Both the position numbers and the translations under genes were made by a program. Source: Termitomyces sp. T153 (lineage: Eukaryota > Basidiomycota > Agaricomycetes > Agaricales > Lyophyllaceae). From it: DNA of 64,000 nucleotides. The notes below the pieces were generated by a model, which was given only the letters and a program-made list of their open reading frames with translations, was not told the DNA's origin and did no database searches. Where the stretch lies: positions 124,001 through 188,000 of the forward strand of contig JACKQL020000013.1 in the NCBI GenBank assembly GCA_018296165.2. The letters run 5' to 3'. This document shows positions 1-11,683 of this stretch, piece after piece (positions within the stretch are counted from its first letter, which is position 1; the number at the start of each line of letters is the position of its first letter).

Positions 1-1490
1 TGGGCCTTAAGCCAGGCAGTAGCGTCAGCAATGCGCTCAGAACCAATCGTGGAGGAGACACATTGATCAGAAGTCCCAGAACCATCGGAGTCTAGATACT
101 GATGCATTTCTGTAAACGGTCCCGACAACGTTAGTAGTGTATAGATATCAATTGGTTGAGGGATCTACCGATGGCAATATTGTTGTTCGGGTCAGTCAGA
201 CTAGCAAATGCAGCCGCATTGCCAGAGCTTGTCCAAGTCCATGCGCCAGTCCATGCTGATCATCACGACTTGTTTAGCGGGGAGTCAAGGCTTGCGGCAA
301 GAACTACTTACAGGTTCCTTCAACAAGGATGAGTTGAGTGGTGGCGCCAGCGGCACGAATAGCATTGACAGCACTTTGCATCTGGACAAGAACATTGGAT
401 CAGAGGCATATGTAAGACGGAATACGCAAGGTAACCAACGGCAGCGGCCACGGTGGTAGCATCAATACCATTAGGCTCATTCTGAAGATCAAAGATGACA
501 CGGGAATTGGATTTCTGGCAAAAGATAATTGTCAATATAGATTAATGGATACATGCATAAATTTTGAGCTCACAAATCTACCGGCAAGGATTGTCCACCA
601 TGCAGAAAAGTCGGAGCTGTTGATGATAGTTCCATTGTAACGCATGAAGTTGTGAGCTGCACAATCAGATACATCTAGTATGTTGATCTTCAAATCAACA
701 TACGATCAATCACAGCGTAGGCATTCTTGGTGTTGGTAATGTAGTTGACAATCTATGACCTCAGTTCAGCAGTATAGATCTCAAGAGGATTACACGACTT
801 GCCGTATTGAGACCACTGAGGTAAGCCGAATCAAGCACGCCGAAAAATCCAGGGACAGGAGGGAATAAGCGCTCCATCTGGAAGGTAACACGGAAGGTGT
901 TGAAACCTTTGCCGACGAAGTAGTCAATAGAAGAAGGCGAAGGCCATGTATAGTCAGTTCCCAGAACACCCTACAATGATTTACAAATGATTTCAAACTT
1001 GCATGAGGAAATGAAACTACTTGCAGGAATGTTCTGGTTGCCGAACTCAGCACCAGATTCATTGACACCGAAGAATTGGAACTTGGTCAAGGTCCCAGAG
1101 CAACCAGCAGCGTTGGTGGAAGCTGGCGGCGCAGTGGTAGTAGAGGTCGTGGACGTAGGTATGGTAGTAGTAGAGGTAGCAGGGGCGCTGGCAGTCCCGG
1201 GCAGGCACTGAGAGTACCCTATTGTGCATCATTAAAAGTGGCGACAAATGGAAGATAAATGATAAATATACATTGATTCACGAAGGTACAGACTGTGCCC
1301 GAGTCCGTGCACGCCGTGTCTCCAGTGAAGTTATCACCCTGACAGGGACATGTAAGATAGAACTCAGAAGAAGAAAAAACAAAGACCAAGAACGTACCCC
1401 ACACTGTGCGTAAGTAGTAGTGGCGACCGCCTTGCCGCTGAGCATAAGCAAGATGGCCAAAGACGCGAATGTAGACAGTGAAGACCTCAT
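1..1490 (-). CDS. GH5 endoglucanase with N-terminal CBM1, tandem copy 1 (partial, 3' end outside window)
   Basis: Secreted endo-beta-1,4-glucanase that cuts internal bonds of cellulose. The ATG at 1490 opens a signal peptide ([15 protein letters not shown]), then a fungal CBM1 (YAQCG joined over an intron to [17 protein letters not shown] and NQWYSQCLPG), a Ser/Thr/Ala/Pro linker and a GH5 catalytic domain starting at [17 protein letters not shown] (joined across an intron) and [11 protein letters not shown], which carries the acid/base Glu, are visible. About seven short introns interrupt the gene; the one at 802-753 has GC..AG ends. The nucleophile (GEIGAG in copy 2) and the C-terminus lie beyond base 1. 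No frameshift is visible. The gene is a near copy of the one ending at 3658. GH5 assignment is secure; that the substrate is cellulose is inferred from the CBM1. Confidence 0.9.
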
Positions 1491-1530
1491 TTTGGGACGG
1501 TCTGATACGCTACGTCGCGCTGTACGAATC

Positions 1531-1540
1531 GTTTAAATAT
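1531..1540 (-). promoter_or_regulatory. TATA-like box of endoglucanase copy 1
   Basis: On the minus strand this reads ATATTTAAAC, 41-50 bases upstream of the ATG at 1490. The same box sits at the same distance in copy 2, inside about 360 bp of duplicated upstream sequence. Its role as core promoter is inferred. Confidence 0.5.
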
Positions 1541-1859
1541 CTATCCATTGAAGACCGTCATAGTCATAAACCCGATATACATCATGGGACCAACCTAAGG
1601 GACATGGATGTCATTACATTACATGGTCACGGAAGCAAGAGAACGCATTTGAGCAATGAGAAACTACAGAAATTCCCGAATCAGTCAACGTTCTATGAAT
1701 GGATTATGACCGATATACTCGCCCGGGCCAGGTACATGGAGTGACCACATCCGTTTGTCCGACTCGGGGCAATAGTTGTAACGAAGCTCAGGCAAGAGCT
1801 CTGAACGCAATTTTATATAAATGTTGATTAGAACCATCTGAGTCCCTCATGCCTCACGA

Positions 1860-3657
1860 TAACCCACGACTCTCATATCGCTCCTCTTCCCCGATGATGT
1901 GGAAATCGGTTCATAAGGAATTCGGGGGTACCACAAGAAGCAATCCAATGAAAGGCCATGATTTACTGGTTGGAAATGGAACGTTGAATGCGGATTTGGA
2001 GGTCTCGGCATTCTTGGGGTATTGTTTAGGCATTCCAGTCATATAAATCTGAAAGAGCAAGAAAACAAAATCGAGGGAAGTGAACGAAAGCTTCTTCATG
2101 TATACACGTGCCGTTCGACCACAGCTCCAGTTCCAACGCCTGCCCATTCGTCCATTTTTTTGCTTTTGCATTCTGTACCTCGTTCTTTCTCCCCGACAAG
2201 GAAGAGTTGATGGATTGTTTACCGATGTACGATGGCCTTAAACCTGGTCCACATGAGGACATAGGACAGTCACGCCCCTTTGATTCCGATAGAGCTTGTT
2301 TTATACATCTTTCACCGTTTGTGCTAATTTCACCACCGCCGCAGGAGAATGCTCGTTTTCAGGTGATGACTCGGTAATTTTATCTCCATCTAGATCCACT
2401 CGTATGGAACCTTGTTCTGCCAAAGCTGTTTGTAGAGGCTGTTGATGCGAAATGTAAGTTTTGATGCCGTCAATTGATCGGATCAACGGATCAAACTTTG
2501 TTTTCACAGAGTTTTGGAGGCTTAAGTTACACGAAAGCTCACTTAGACGTTACAGTCGTAGGTATAGATTTTAAATTGATTTATTCGCTAGTTGAGACGG
2601 CCTCGAACTATTGAATGGGTTCAAAAATATATATAATTAAAAACCCGAACCAACTAAATACTCGTAAGCCTAAGTTAGCCGCTCCCTGGGGCTAGCCGAG
2701 CCGTGGTACGTCGTTGCTTGTCCTTTCCCCCGGCTCTTCTCCCCCTTTTATAACTCGTCGTGCGTGCACGGAACAGGGTGCTTTCCGTGCGCGCCCGTGG
2801 TTGTACCGCGTGGTTCCCCTTGGCTTTCTTTTCTTATTGGTCGATGGATTGGAATGGCGTGCTGGTTCGGCGTTACTCGATCTGCGTACGTCCGACGTCT
2901 TTCCTTTTGCTCCTTTTCCCCAAATTTCTCCCTAACCATCTTTTCGTGGTTAGTGTGGCGGCCGGCTCTGGTTTCTGGACGGTCTGGCGTGTGGTATCGA
3001 GGGGAGGCAGGGTTTTACTATGCGTTTAGACGTCCATGGCTGTCCTCGGCGTCGGTTAGCTTTCTAGCCGGTTTTGCCGAGCACAGCCATTGATCGTCGA
3101 TCAAATGCGTGACCAGCTGTTCTTGACGTCATAGATCCTGTTGGCGTCGTTGCATGTGTGCTTTTTGGGTTCTTTGGCGATTCTTATTTTGCTAGGTATG
3201 TCTTTATGCCTACGGTTTTCGGCTTCTTACCCAAGCTTACAGTTTTCAGCTTGTTTAATTGGTAAGCTCATCTTTTTCCTAGTTCTTTCGTCCTGTCTCA
3301 AGTACGAGACAGGCGTATCACTGTTTGATTACTAGGAGTTTTTCAAGGGCTCATACAACAACCGCTTTCACAATCAAGAGATGTTTTTCCGAAGCAAAAA
3401 GACCGAACGACGCAAAGAAGGCGTAAAACTCCGATTCTCACATAAGCATCAGAATGATCAGCAGCGTCAAATCGATCCGCAAGAGCTCAAAACGTTTTCT
3501 TGTCAGCTTCAGATATTGAACGGCGTTGTTTCATTGTGTGAGATATCATATTGTTACACCTCAGGATCTTGGATAAGGCATACATTGCTAGAACGTAACA
3601 TATTTTGTATGATACAGGGAGCGTACTCAATAGTACCTGTCCGGACGAGCACGATGT
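1860..3657. other. Spacer between the two endoglucanase copies, no supported gene
   Basis: Upstream homology with copy 2 fades by about 1850. The remainder holds several overlapping short open frames without recognisable domains. Around 2620-2760 there is an A/T-rich TATA-like stretch, then a pyrimidine-rich tract (TTTCCCCCGGCTCTTCTCC) and a second TATAA, which look like a promoter or a transposon long terminal repeat. No matching second copy or target duplication could be seen, so this is left as unassigned spacer. Confidence 0.4.
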
Positions 3658-5423
3658 TTACAGGAAAGGAATAAGGGCCTGAGGAAGCATGGAAGGAATG
3701 GCAGCACCATTGGGAGGTTCAATAGATTGGAAGTACTGTCAAGGTAACGTGTAAAACACTGGAAACGCTTAGGGAAAAAAACGCAACGTACAGTTCCCCA
3801 CCAGGGACCGGCAGCCCACCACAGGGCACCAATCCAAACACCAGATTGCTGCATAGCACAAAGAGCACCTTGGACAGCGGCTATGCAATTGGCATTAGAA
3901 CCAGCACCAATCTCGCCGAGGAATCCCTTGAAATTATGGGCCTTAAGCCAGGCAGTAGCGTCAGCAATGCGCTCAGAACCAATCGTGGAGGAGACACATT
4001 GATCAGAAGTCCCAGAACCATCGGAGTCTAGATACTGATGCATTTCTGCAAACGGCAACAGCAACATTAGTGGTGTATAAATATCAATTGTTGAGAATCT
4101 ACCGATGGCAATATTGTTGTTCGGGTCAGTCAGACTAGCAAATGCAGCCGCATTGCCAGAGCTTGTCCAAGTCCATGCGCCAGTCCATGCTGATCATCAC
4201 GACTTGTTTAGCGGGGAGTCAAGGCTTGCGGCAAGAACTACTTACAGGTTCCTTCAACAAGGATGAGTTGAGTGGTGGCGCCAGCGGCACGAATAGCATT
4301 GACAGCACTTTGCATCTGGACAAGAACATTGGATCAGAGGCATATGTAAGACGGAATATGCAAGGTAACCAACGGCAGCGGCCACGGTGGTAGCATCAAT
4401 ACCATTAGGCTCATTCTGAAGATCAAAGATGACACGGGAATTGGATTTCTGGCAAAAGATAATTGTCAATATAGATTAATGGATACATGCGTATATTTTG
4501 AGCTCACAAATTGACCGGCGAGTCTTGTCCACCATGAAGAGAAGTCGGAGCTGTTGATTATAGCTCCATTGTAGCGCATGTAGTTGTGAGCTGCACAATC
4601 CGGTTAGGTACATCTAGTACGTTGATTTTCAAATCGACATACGATCCACCACAGCGTAGGCATTCTTGGTGTTAGTAATGTAGTTGACAATCTGTAATCT
4701 CTGTTCAGCGATCTGAGCCTCCAAAGGATTATACGACTTGCCGTAGTGAGGCTGTTGAGGTAGGTCGCATCAAACGCACCAGAGAGGCCGGTGGAAGGAG
4801 GGCTCAACCGCTCCATCAGGAAGGTAACACGGAAGGTGTTGAAACCTTTGCCGACGAAGTAGTCAATAGAAGAAGGCGAAGGCCATGTATAGTCAGTTCC
4901 CAAGACACCCTACAATGATTTACAAATGATTTCAACCTTGCATGAGGAAATGAAACTACTTACAGGAATGTTCTGGTTGCCGAACTCAGCACCAGATTCA
5001 TTGACACCGAAGAATTGGAACTTGGTCAAGGTCCCAGAGCAACCAGCAGCGTTGGTGGAAGCTGGCGGCGCAGTGGTAGTAGAGGTCGTGGACGTAGGTA
5101 TGGTAGTAGTAGAGGTAGCAGAGGCGCTGGCAGTCCCGGGCAGGCACTGAGAGTACCCTATTGTGCATCATTAAAAGTGGCGACAAATGGAAGATAAATG
5201 ATAAATATACATTGATTCACGAAGGTACAGACTGTGCCCGAGTCCGTGCACGCCGTGTCTCCAGTGAAGTTATCACCCTAACAGGGACATTTAAAATAAA
5301 ACTCAGAAGAAGAGAAAACAAAGACGAAGAACATACTCCACACTGGCCATAGATGGTAGTGGCGACCGTCTTACCGCTAAGCAAGATGGCCAAAGACGCG
5401 AATGCAGACAGTGAAGACCTCAT
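3658..5423 (-). CDS. GH5 endoglucanase with N-terminal CBM1, tandem copy 2 (complete)
   Basis: Full-length secreted endoglucanase. The ATG at 5423 starts a signal peptide ([18 protein letters not shown], two codons shorter than copy 1), a CBM1 (YGQCG, then [17 protein letters not shown] and YSQC), a T/S/A-rich linker and the GH5 domain. Seen in order are [41 protein letters not shown] (acid/base Glu), [31 protein letters not shown] (nucleophile Glu) and WWAAGPWW, ending IPSMLPQALIPFL then TAA at 3660-3658. Introns are about 50-60 nt; that at 4741-4692 has a GC donor, as in copy 1. All catalytic residues are present, so it should be active. Against copy 1 the protein is nearly identical, except for a variable patch around MERLSPPSTGLSGAFDATYL. 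Confidence 0.93.
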
Positions 5424-5463
5424 TTCAGGACGGTTTGATGCGCTACGTCGTGCTGTACGAGGC

Positions 5464-5473
5464 GTTTAAATAT
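5464..5473 (-). promoter_or_regulatory. TATA-like box of endoglucanase copy 2
   Basis: Minus-strand ATATTTAAAC, 41-50 bases upstream of the ATG at 5423, conserved in sequence and spacing with copy 1. Confidence 0.5.
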
Positions 5474-5799
5474 CGATCCACTGAAGACTTCCGTCATAAA
5501 CCCGATATACATCCTGGGACCAGGGACATGGATGTCATTACCTCACATGTTCACTGAAGTGTTCGAGCAATGGGGGACTATCAAACTTCCAAACCAGTCG
5601 ACGTTCTATGAATGATTTCCACCGATATATTCGCCTGAGTTTAGCCAGACGCGCGAAATGACCACATCTGTTTGTCCGACTCGGAGCAATAGTTATTACG
5701 AAGCTCAGGAAGAGCTCTGAACGTGACATTAACCCAGCTATGTAAAAACGTTTTTGAAAGTCCAATTCCTCATGCTTCCTGAAAACTCACAATACAGAT

Positions 5800-7722
5800 C
5801 ATTGGCATTAAGCCATATATTTTGGAATGCGCGAGCTATCAAGGGCTCGGACCTCTTCATCCATAAAAGTTCGAATTCAAGTAGGCTATAGCTTGGCGTT
5901 GAGAGGTCAACCGAGGTTTATCCACAAACGAAATGACGCCAATGGTCATGATGTTCGACCATGCATTTCCTTAAACATCAGGGGGTAGAAGTGTAGATCT
6001 TCCGATAATGACTACTCGTTAGAGCGACGGATATTTTATCCTTCCAAGTTTCGTTCAAGAACCTCACGGACACCATTCTTCGATAGTCACCGCCAAAGAG
6101 TCTCGAGGTAGAATGTAGGACAGCTTGTACGTGCAAGAACCGGGGAGGCTTCTGGCATGCTGAAGAGAATAGCGAGAACTTGGTGGAAGGGGAGAACATC
6201 TGGTTAGTTAACGATCGGCACCTCGGCGAGAGCGATTCTTCGGCAACTCTCGCTGGCAGTGCTCACTGGACGATAGTGTGACCACACTTACATATAAGTA
6301 CTAGTTACCTAGTACTGGTCAATTAACTCGTATGAATGAACACTTTAAGACAATGAACCGTCAACTGGGGCTAAGTACGAAAGCTACTCCCATTTTTGGC
6401 TAGAAACGTTACGGTGCCTTCAAAACCTTTGATGCACGGCACAGCCATTTTAGGGTGGTCCTATACTTATCGTGTGGTCCTATACTTATCGTGTAGGTCA
6501 ATTTCAATTACATAAACGTGGAATGAGCTATCATAATTTATCCAGACAGCATCGAGCCATTTTGAGTCCTTGCTCGACAATCGAGTTGAAGGGTGCGGAT
6601 GGTGTCGGGGTGCAAACTGGCACGGCGGAGCTCGAGGGAAATTACTAGCCAAACGTTGAGCGGAGTCTCAATGTTGCATTATTTGCACGGCCAAGCCTTG
6701 CGTTCCTTGAATATACGGTGTGTAATACGTGTCGCCACACTTTCCTGTAGGTATTTTGGGGCCTTCATCGTCCTAGATTCTTCTAAGTGAATGGCTGTAG
6801 CTTACTATTTACTACCATTCAACCATCCGTAACCCGGTGTGCAGCTTAGCCCGGCCGCTGCCGCTCCCAGCTCGCTGCTGCGGAATCTCGTCGATTCGAA
6901 ATTCCTTGCTTCCATCGACCGCATACTTACTTCACGTTTTTCCCAGATCATGGTCTAATACCCAGCCTCTCGTCGCTGCCGAACCTGCCGCCCGACCTTC
7001 CTTTCCCAGCCATGGCTATTCCAGTACATTCAATCTATGAGTTCTAGGACTAGTTCCATCCCTAGTTTACGTCTGAGGGTTGAACGTTCATTATTCAGAA
7101 TTCAGAACACTCAGTGATACGCACTTGGATAGTTCGTCCGTTGCCTCGGAGAAAGTACTTCCTAACTCGTATCATGAATTCTGGTCCCAGTGTCTTTGAT
7201 CCCTCGAGGTTTCCGACAATTAGTGAACTACTTTCCTGGTTCTCTCAGAAGCAGTTACAGAACCGCGATCAGATGGTGCCTCTGCTAATGAGTACAACAT
7301 CCTCTGTTTCACGCACGCCACGTCCTTCAAGCGGATTGCTGATTTATGGGGATACTTGTATAGATTCACGACTCAAAGCACAAAGTCCCTGATGGGCAAC
7401 ATTGTTTGAAACTGGCAGATGCCTCCGAAGCAACTTTACAGAAAAGGTTACGACTGCGCTGAGCGCTGAAGTTGAACATCGACCGAGGCTGTCACAAATA
7501 AAAACATCAAGAGAGTTGTTCAACACCAACTCTTGTACTTTAAAATTTGTATGTTAGGAGTGTGCAGATGTTGAATTATTTATTAAATGGATCATACTAG
7601 TTGATCAAGTCATGTTTGCGCATTTCGTAGCTCGAAACTGATAAGGAATACATGAAAACGGAAACTCGAGAGAATTAGCGAATGGTGCCATTTTAGCCTA
7701 TTCCTCCGCATTCTGAAAGTGA
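5800..7722. other. Gene-poor stretch between endoglucanase and SARAF-like gene
   Basis: Only short open frames without domains or believable exon chains are present. One frame at 7114-7392 runs for 92 codons but has no recognisable motif. It includes the short direct repeat listed separately. Confidence 0.4.
6456..6493. repeat. Two-copy 19-bp direct repeat
   Basis: The unit TGGTCCTATACTTATCGTG occurs twice head-to-tail without a mismatch. No function is implied. Confidence 0.85.
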
Positions 7723-8782
7723 TTAGCGTACATTGGATCCTCCCAATCCCGTACTGCGTCTCATTGATCCAAGGTTGGACGATCCCTCACCTCGCTCGTC
7801 ATATCTAGCGGAGGTCGTGGCAGGCGAGCCGCCAAAAAAGGAGGTCCGAGGCTGGAATGCTCGAGGTCGCTCCCAATCCCAGAAAGACCTCCTAGGTGCT
7901 GGGGTCGGCTCCGGAGGAGGCGCTCGTGCTCGATTGTAAAGGTGATTCAAAGCTCCGCCAATTGCTGCTCCTGTCCAGAAACCAGGTCGCCATCCTTCAT
8001 TTGGAGCGGCATCCTTTGAATAGGGAGGCGGTGGTGGCTGGTAATCACGGTCGCCACCCATTCCTCCAGGGAACCAGCCACCAGATGGCCCTGAATGGGG
8101 CCGAGGAGGGGAACGGGGAACTGCTCTTACCGCAGTATTGCGCCGAAAACAAGACAAGAAAAATTGATAGAGTATGAATACAAGAAATGCAACCCAGATA
8201 ATGGAGAAAATAATCGCAGAGATGTCGTAGGCTGAACCATGAATGTACATAAAGTTGGATCGGCTCAGTTGAACATAAATACCAACAGTCATGATATGCG
8301 GACTCACATTTCAGATGGAACAATGGGCTCTCATCCGTGTTTCGTAGAGATCCTGGGATCTGGACGAGTCGATACTCTAAAGAGCATGAACCTACTCGAT
8401 TCTTTCATGTAAGAAATCTCACAGTTATCACTCTGAGATGGCCGAACCTTTCAAGACATAAGGATCCCCCGGCCCTGACCAGCCTTCGCATGAAACCTCG
8501 ACCCGTCCAAAGCGTAGCGTTTCTGGCAAGTCCGCTTCACACTGTATATATCTCATGTCTGAGCGCAAGTTTACATCAAGAGAAGCGATATCTCACCTTC
8601 CAATCCACCTCCGTTCCCCATCCTCCTGGCATACTAGTACATCGCACGACTTCGGGCTGATAGAGTTTGCACGGTGCGCCCTGACAAATGAGCTGTTGGA
8701 TTGGCCTTGTACGACGAGCGACTGTTAGAGAGTTATGGTAAAACGTCAAAGACGAGATCTTCGCAAGCTCAATACGAGACAT
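7723..8782 (-). CDS. SARAF-like protein (store-operated calcium entry regulator family)
   Basis: Homologue of SARAF, an ER membrane protein that in animals slows store-operated calcium entry. The luminal part shows LTFYHNSLTVARRTRPIQQL, CQGAPCKLYQPEVVRC, DWK joined to CEADLPETLRFGRVEVSCEG, and YVLK; the spacing of Cys pairs and the VSCEG motif match the family. A single membrane segment (IIFSIIWVAFLVFILYQFF) follows, then a cytosolic Pro/Gly-rich tail with GGWFPGGMGG and FWTGAAIGGALNHLYN. Three introns are inferred (near 8597, 8444 and 8310). The ATG at 8782 is preceded in frame by a stop nine codons upstream and by no signal peptide, although the family normally has one; an unrecognised upstream exon joined at the CAG just before the ATG is possible. 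What it regulates in fungi, which lack clear STIM/Orai partners, is unknown. Confidence 0.85.
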
Positions 8783-8997
8783 TCTGACAAGAAGCGATCC
8801 AGAAATTCAAGAGGACAGTGTTGAAAGGTATAATGAAACTCGAGTCAGCTGTATGATATTGCAGCTTGCGACACGTTGGATCTCGTCCAGATGTCAAACT
8901 CGCATACGAATGACGTGGAACCAACGTGGCCACAGCACATTCCGCAGTGATGATCGGTTATAAATTCTAATATGTCTATACATACATGTACATTGTC

Positions 8998-11498
8998 CTA
9001 TGAAGGACAGCCACCACAGAGACCATGTCCACAACCCCAACAACTGGCGGCACGTACGCCAGCTATCTCAAGAACTAATGAAACAATACTGACCACACCT
9101 TCTCCAAGCACGAATCCACTGGCCACCACAATAAGCCATATATCACTCCTGTCCTTGGTGATGCGTGTCCTGTATAGATATTCTGAACACCCTCCGATTA
9201 GACGTGCTATGGAAAAAGAAGGCGTATTCAGGAACCCTATGGCAAAAGCCACACCAGAAGGAATCCACTGGGAGATCCAATGTCGCTTGCGTCCCGTGAT
9301 GGTCTTGATAGTAGATAATAGGCCAAAGAACAAGGAAAATATGATCATGAATGCTGCGCTGTTCTCCGGCAATTTGCCATCGCCTAAGCAAATCAGTTAT
9401 TTCTATCATGGCCCATTGTAATTGAGGACGCACGCAACAATCGAGCTAAGCTGAGCCAGACATAAGCGGTTGGGGCCGGGAAGGATGGGCCGGGGATCAC
9501 GTAGGCTCGGTTGTAGAGCGTGAAGGCAGTTGTGGTTACCAAGATGGAGACAGTGGATCCAATAAATTGACCATAAAATTGTGATCTAGGCGAGGCGTGT
9601 AACAAATGACCAGTTTTCAAGTCTTGCATGAGGTCCCCAGCCCTGCACAACATCTAGGGGTTGAACACAAAAGCATGAACTATAGATGAACGTACTGCTG
9701 TGCACCCGCTTCTGTCACGCCGCCTGCAATGATGTTGGCAACGATGTTCCCTGGCTGTACCCAGGCAAAGACCAGTTGTGATATCTTCCCTAAACCAGAC
9801 ACGGGGTTGAGGTCTGTCTCTCCCAGAGCCCGAACTCTGGCGGCTATGAAGAAAGATAAAGTGTGGGGGACTTGAACTTACCCAAATATGCTCAACATGC
9901 CCCCGAGAATGAATCCAAGGACCGTGGCCCATGGCTTGATTCCATCGTGCCCAAAGACGGCCCAAACCAGAAATGTCCCAACAAAAATGCTCGTCAATAG
10001 ACCGCCTAAAACCCACGGCGAAGGAACAAGACGTTCCTCGGTTTCGGTTTCGTATTGATAAACCTCCGAATCTTGGCCGCGTTGAGAGAAAGAATCGACG
10101 ACATAATCAATTAAGACAGGAAGGAGAGAAACAAAGCTATCAGCACACATGATGCCTAGAGCAGTCCATAGGATCCATCCTCGAGCTCCATCCGTCATGT
10201 CACCAACTGGCCCGGGAGCCCATCCTGAAAACTTTGAGAGGGGAGACAAGATAGCCCAGCCTACAAACATGCCCTGCTCCGGATTGTTATTAAGGGGCCG
10301 TGGTAATAACGCTCGGCACACGTACAAGATTCATACTTAAGGTAGTCGGGAATCCCATGATAATGCCTGTTGATAGACTCAGATCTTGAGACAACTGAAA
10401 AAAGCGGGAATTCTCACCTTGGCCTACATAGGAGAGACTCGGGGTAAAGTACCACAACCACTCTTTGGCAAGGTGATTTCCGAATAGAGGAATAGTGAAT
10501 GTGACTGGGAAGAAGAATGCAAATAACTATGGAAGCTGTCAGATATTGGCAATAAGTAGTCAGGAAACCAACTTGCCGTGAGAGTACTGGAGGCGCCGAA
10601 ACTCCAAGAAAGAGTACGCCAGCCGTCATGTTCGACAACCATCCTTTCCTCGCTTTCCCATTCAGCATCAACTTCATCAGGATCTGCAGTCGACGAGATG
10701 TGGGGGTCTTCCCGGCGAACCCCATCCTCAGAACTAACTTGAGTATATCCAAATCTCTGACGCACGGACGTGTCTGGCGGAGGAAGTTTGTGCAGGACGG
10801 AAATCAGCTGTGCTGTGGCTGTCCCTGAAGGGAATGTAAGCTGCTCTTCGATGATCTACGTAGACTTGCTGAGCCACTCAAGTACACTTGATAGCTCCGA
10901 GGTACCAACCACTTGTTTTCGTATGGGAGGCGATAGGAAGACACTTCCAAGAGATTTGGACACGTATAACAAATATGAAGTTAGTAAGCTCACCCGAAAA
11001 ATGCCACGCCGCAAGACCAGGCGACTGCTGAAAGCCAAGAAAGATGTATTGGCGGCGTTCCATCACGTTCTTCACTAATCAAGGTCAACGCAGGGAGAAT
11101 TCCCACAAAGCCGGCAGCAAGAGGCATTGTTCCAGTGGCAACAGCGGTTGTTTGCACAACAATTATTTCTTGGGGAGTAAGAGGCACAGGGAGCATACGA
11201 GAAATGAGGAAGCCTATAAGTGCAGATTGAATGGACATCCTATCGTAAACGGTTAAGCTAATGAATGATACATAGCTTGCTAGTCTCACATCGAAATCCA
11301 TCCTGACTGAAGTCCCAAGCTCAAGTTGGTAAAACAAACGAGGCACCCTATCCCCAGCCCCAGGAAGACTGCAGTGGGAGTAAGCTCAGGCGTATGTTCT
11401 GGCCCAAGACCGAGACGCATCCTGCAATGGCTCGAACAACGTCAACGTCACAAAAAAGTTGCCTTTGACCCTCACCTCAGCCAAACAGGCAGATGCAT
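8998..11498 (-). CDS. Oligopeptide transporter (OPT) family membrane protein
   Basis: Polytopic membrane transporter of the OPT superfamily, which carries small peptides or metal chelates with protons. N-terminal residues PEHTPELTPTAVFLGLGIG and CFTNLSLGLQSGWISM match the first OPT membrane segment. Later exons give QSALIGFLISRMLPVPLTPQ, NPVSGLGKISQLVFAW, AGDLMQDLKTGHLLHASPR and QFYGQFIGSTVSI, the usual OPT core signatures, then several C-terminal hydrophobic helices ending CGGCPS with a stop at 9000-8998. A hydrophilic loop (SQRGQDSEVYQYETETEERL) lies between membrane blocks. At least seven introns are present. The start at 11498 uses a short first exon (MHLPVWLR) spliced to MRLGLGP; a start at 11420 is the alternative. 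Substrate cannot be told from sequence. It shares a short divergent promoter region with methionyl-tRNA synthetase. Confidence 0.85.
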
Positions 11499-11683
11499 GA
11501 CGAACGTCCGTCAACTTCAAGCCTAGGGCACTACTTCCTCAGTCAGGGTTGACCGCGACACGTGTTATTGTGGCTTGTTGTCCATCAGCCTGACAATGAT
11601 TCAAGTCATTTGAAGATCATCGATCCTCGTCCGACCATTCTCTTCGCTGTTTCTGCCTGTATCTGGTCTTCTATCACGCCACT
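11499..11683. promoter_or_regulatory. Divergent intergenic promoter region, OPT transporter / methionyl-tRNA synthetase
   Basis: About 185 bp separate the two start codons, so both promoters must overlap or sit inside untranslated exons. It has pyrimidine-rich tracts (CTTCGCTGTTTCTGCC) near the synthetase start. No specific factor site was recognised. Confidence 0.4.

Noticed and set aside
2714..3335. Several overlapping plus-strand open frames in the endoglucanase spacer
   Set aside because: Three frames are open at once in a pyrimidine-rich, low-complexity stretch; none has a domain, a consistent exon chain or a believable start context.
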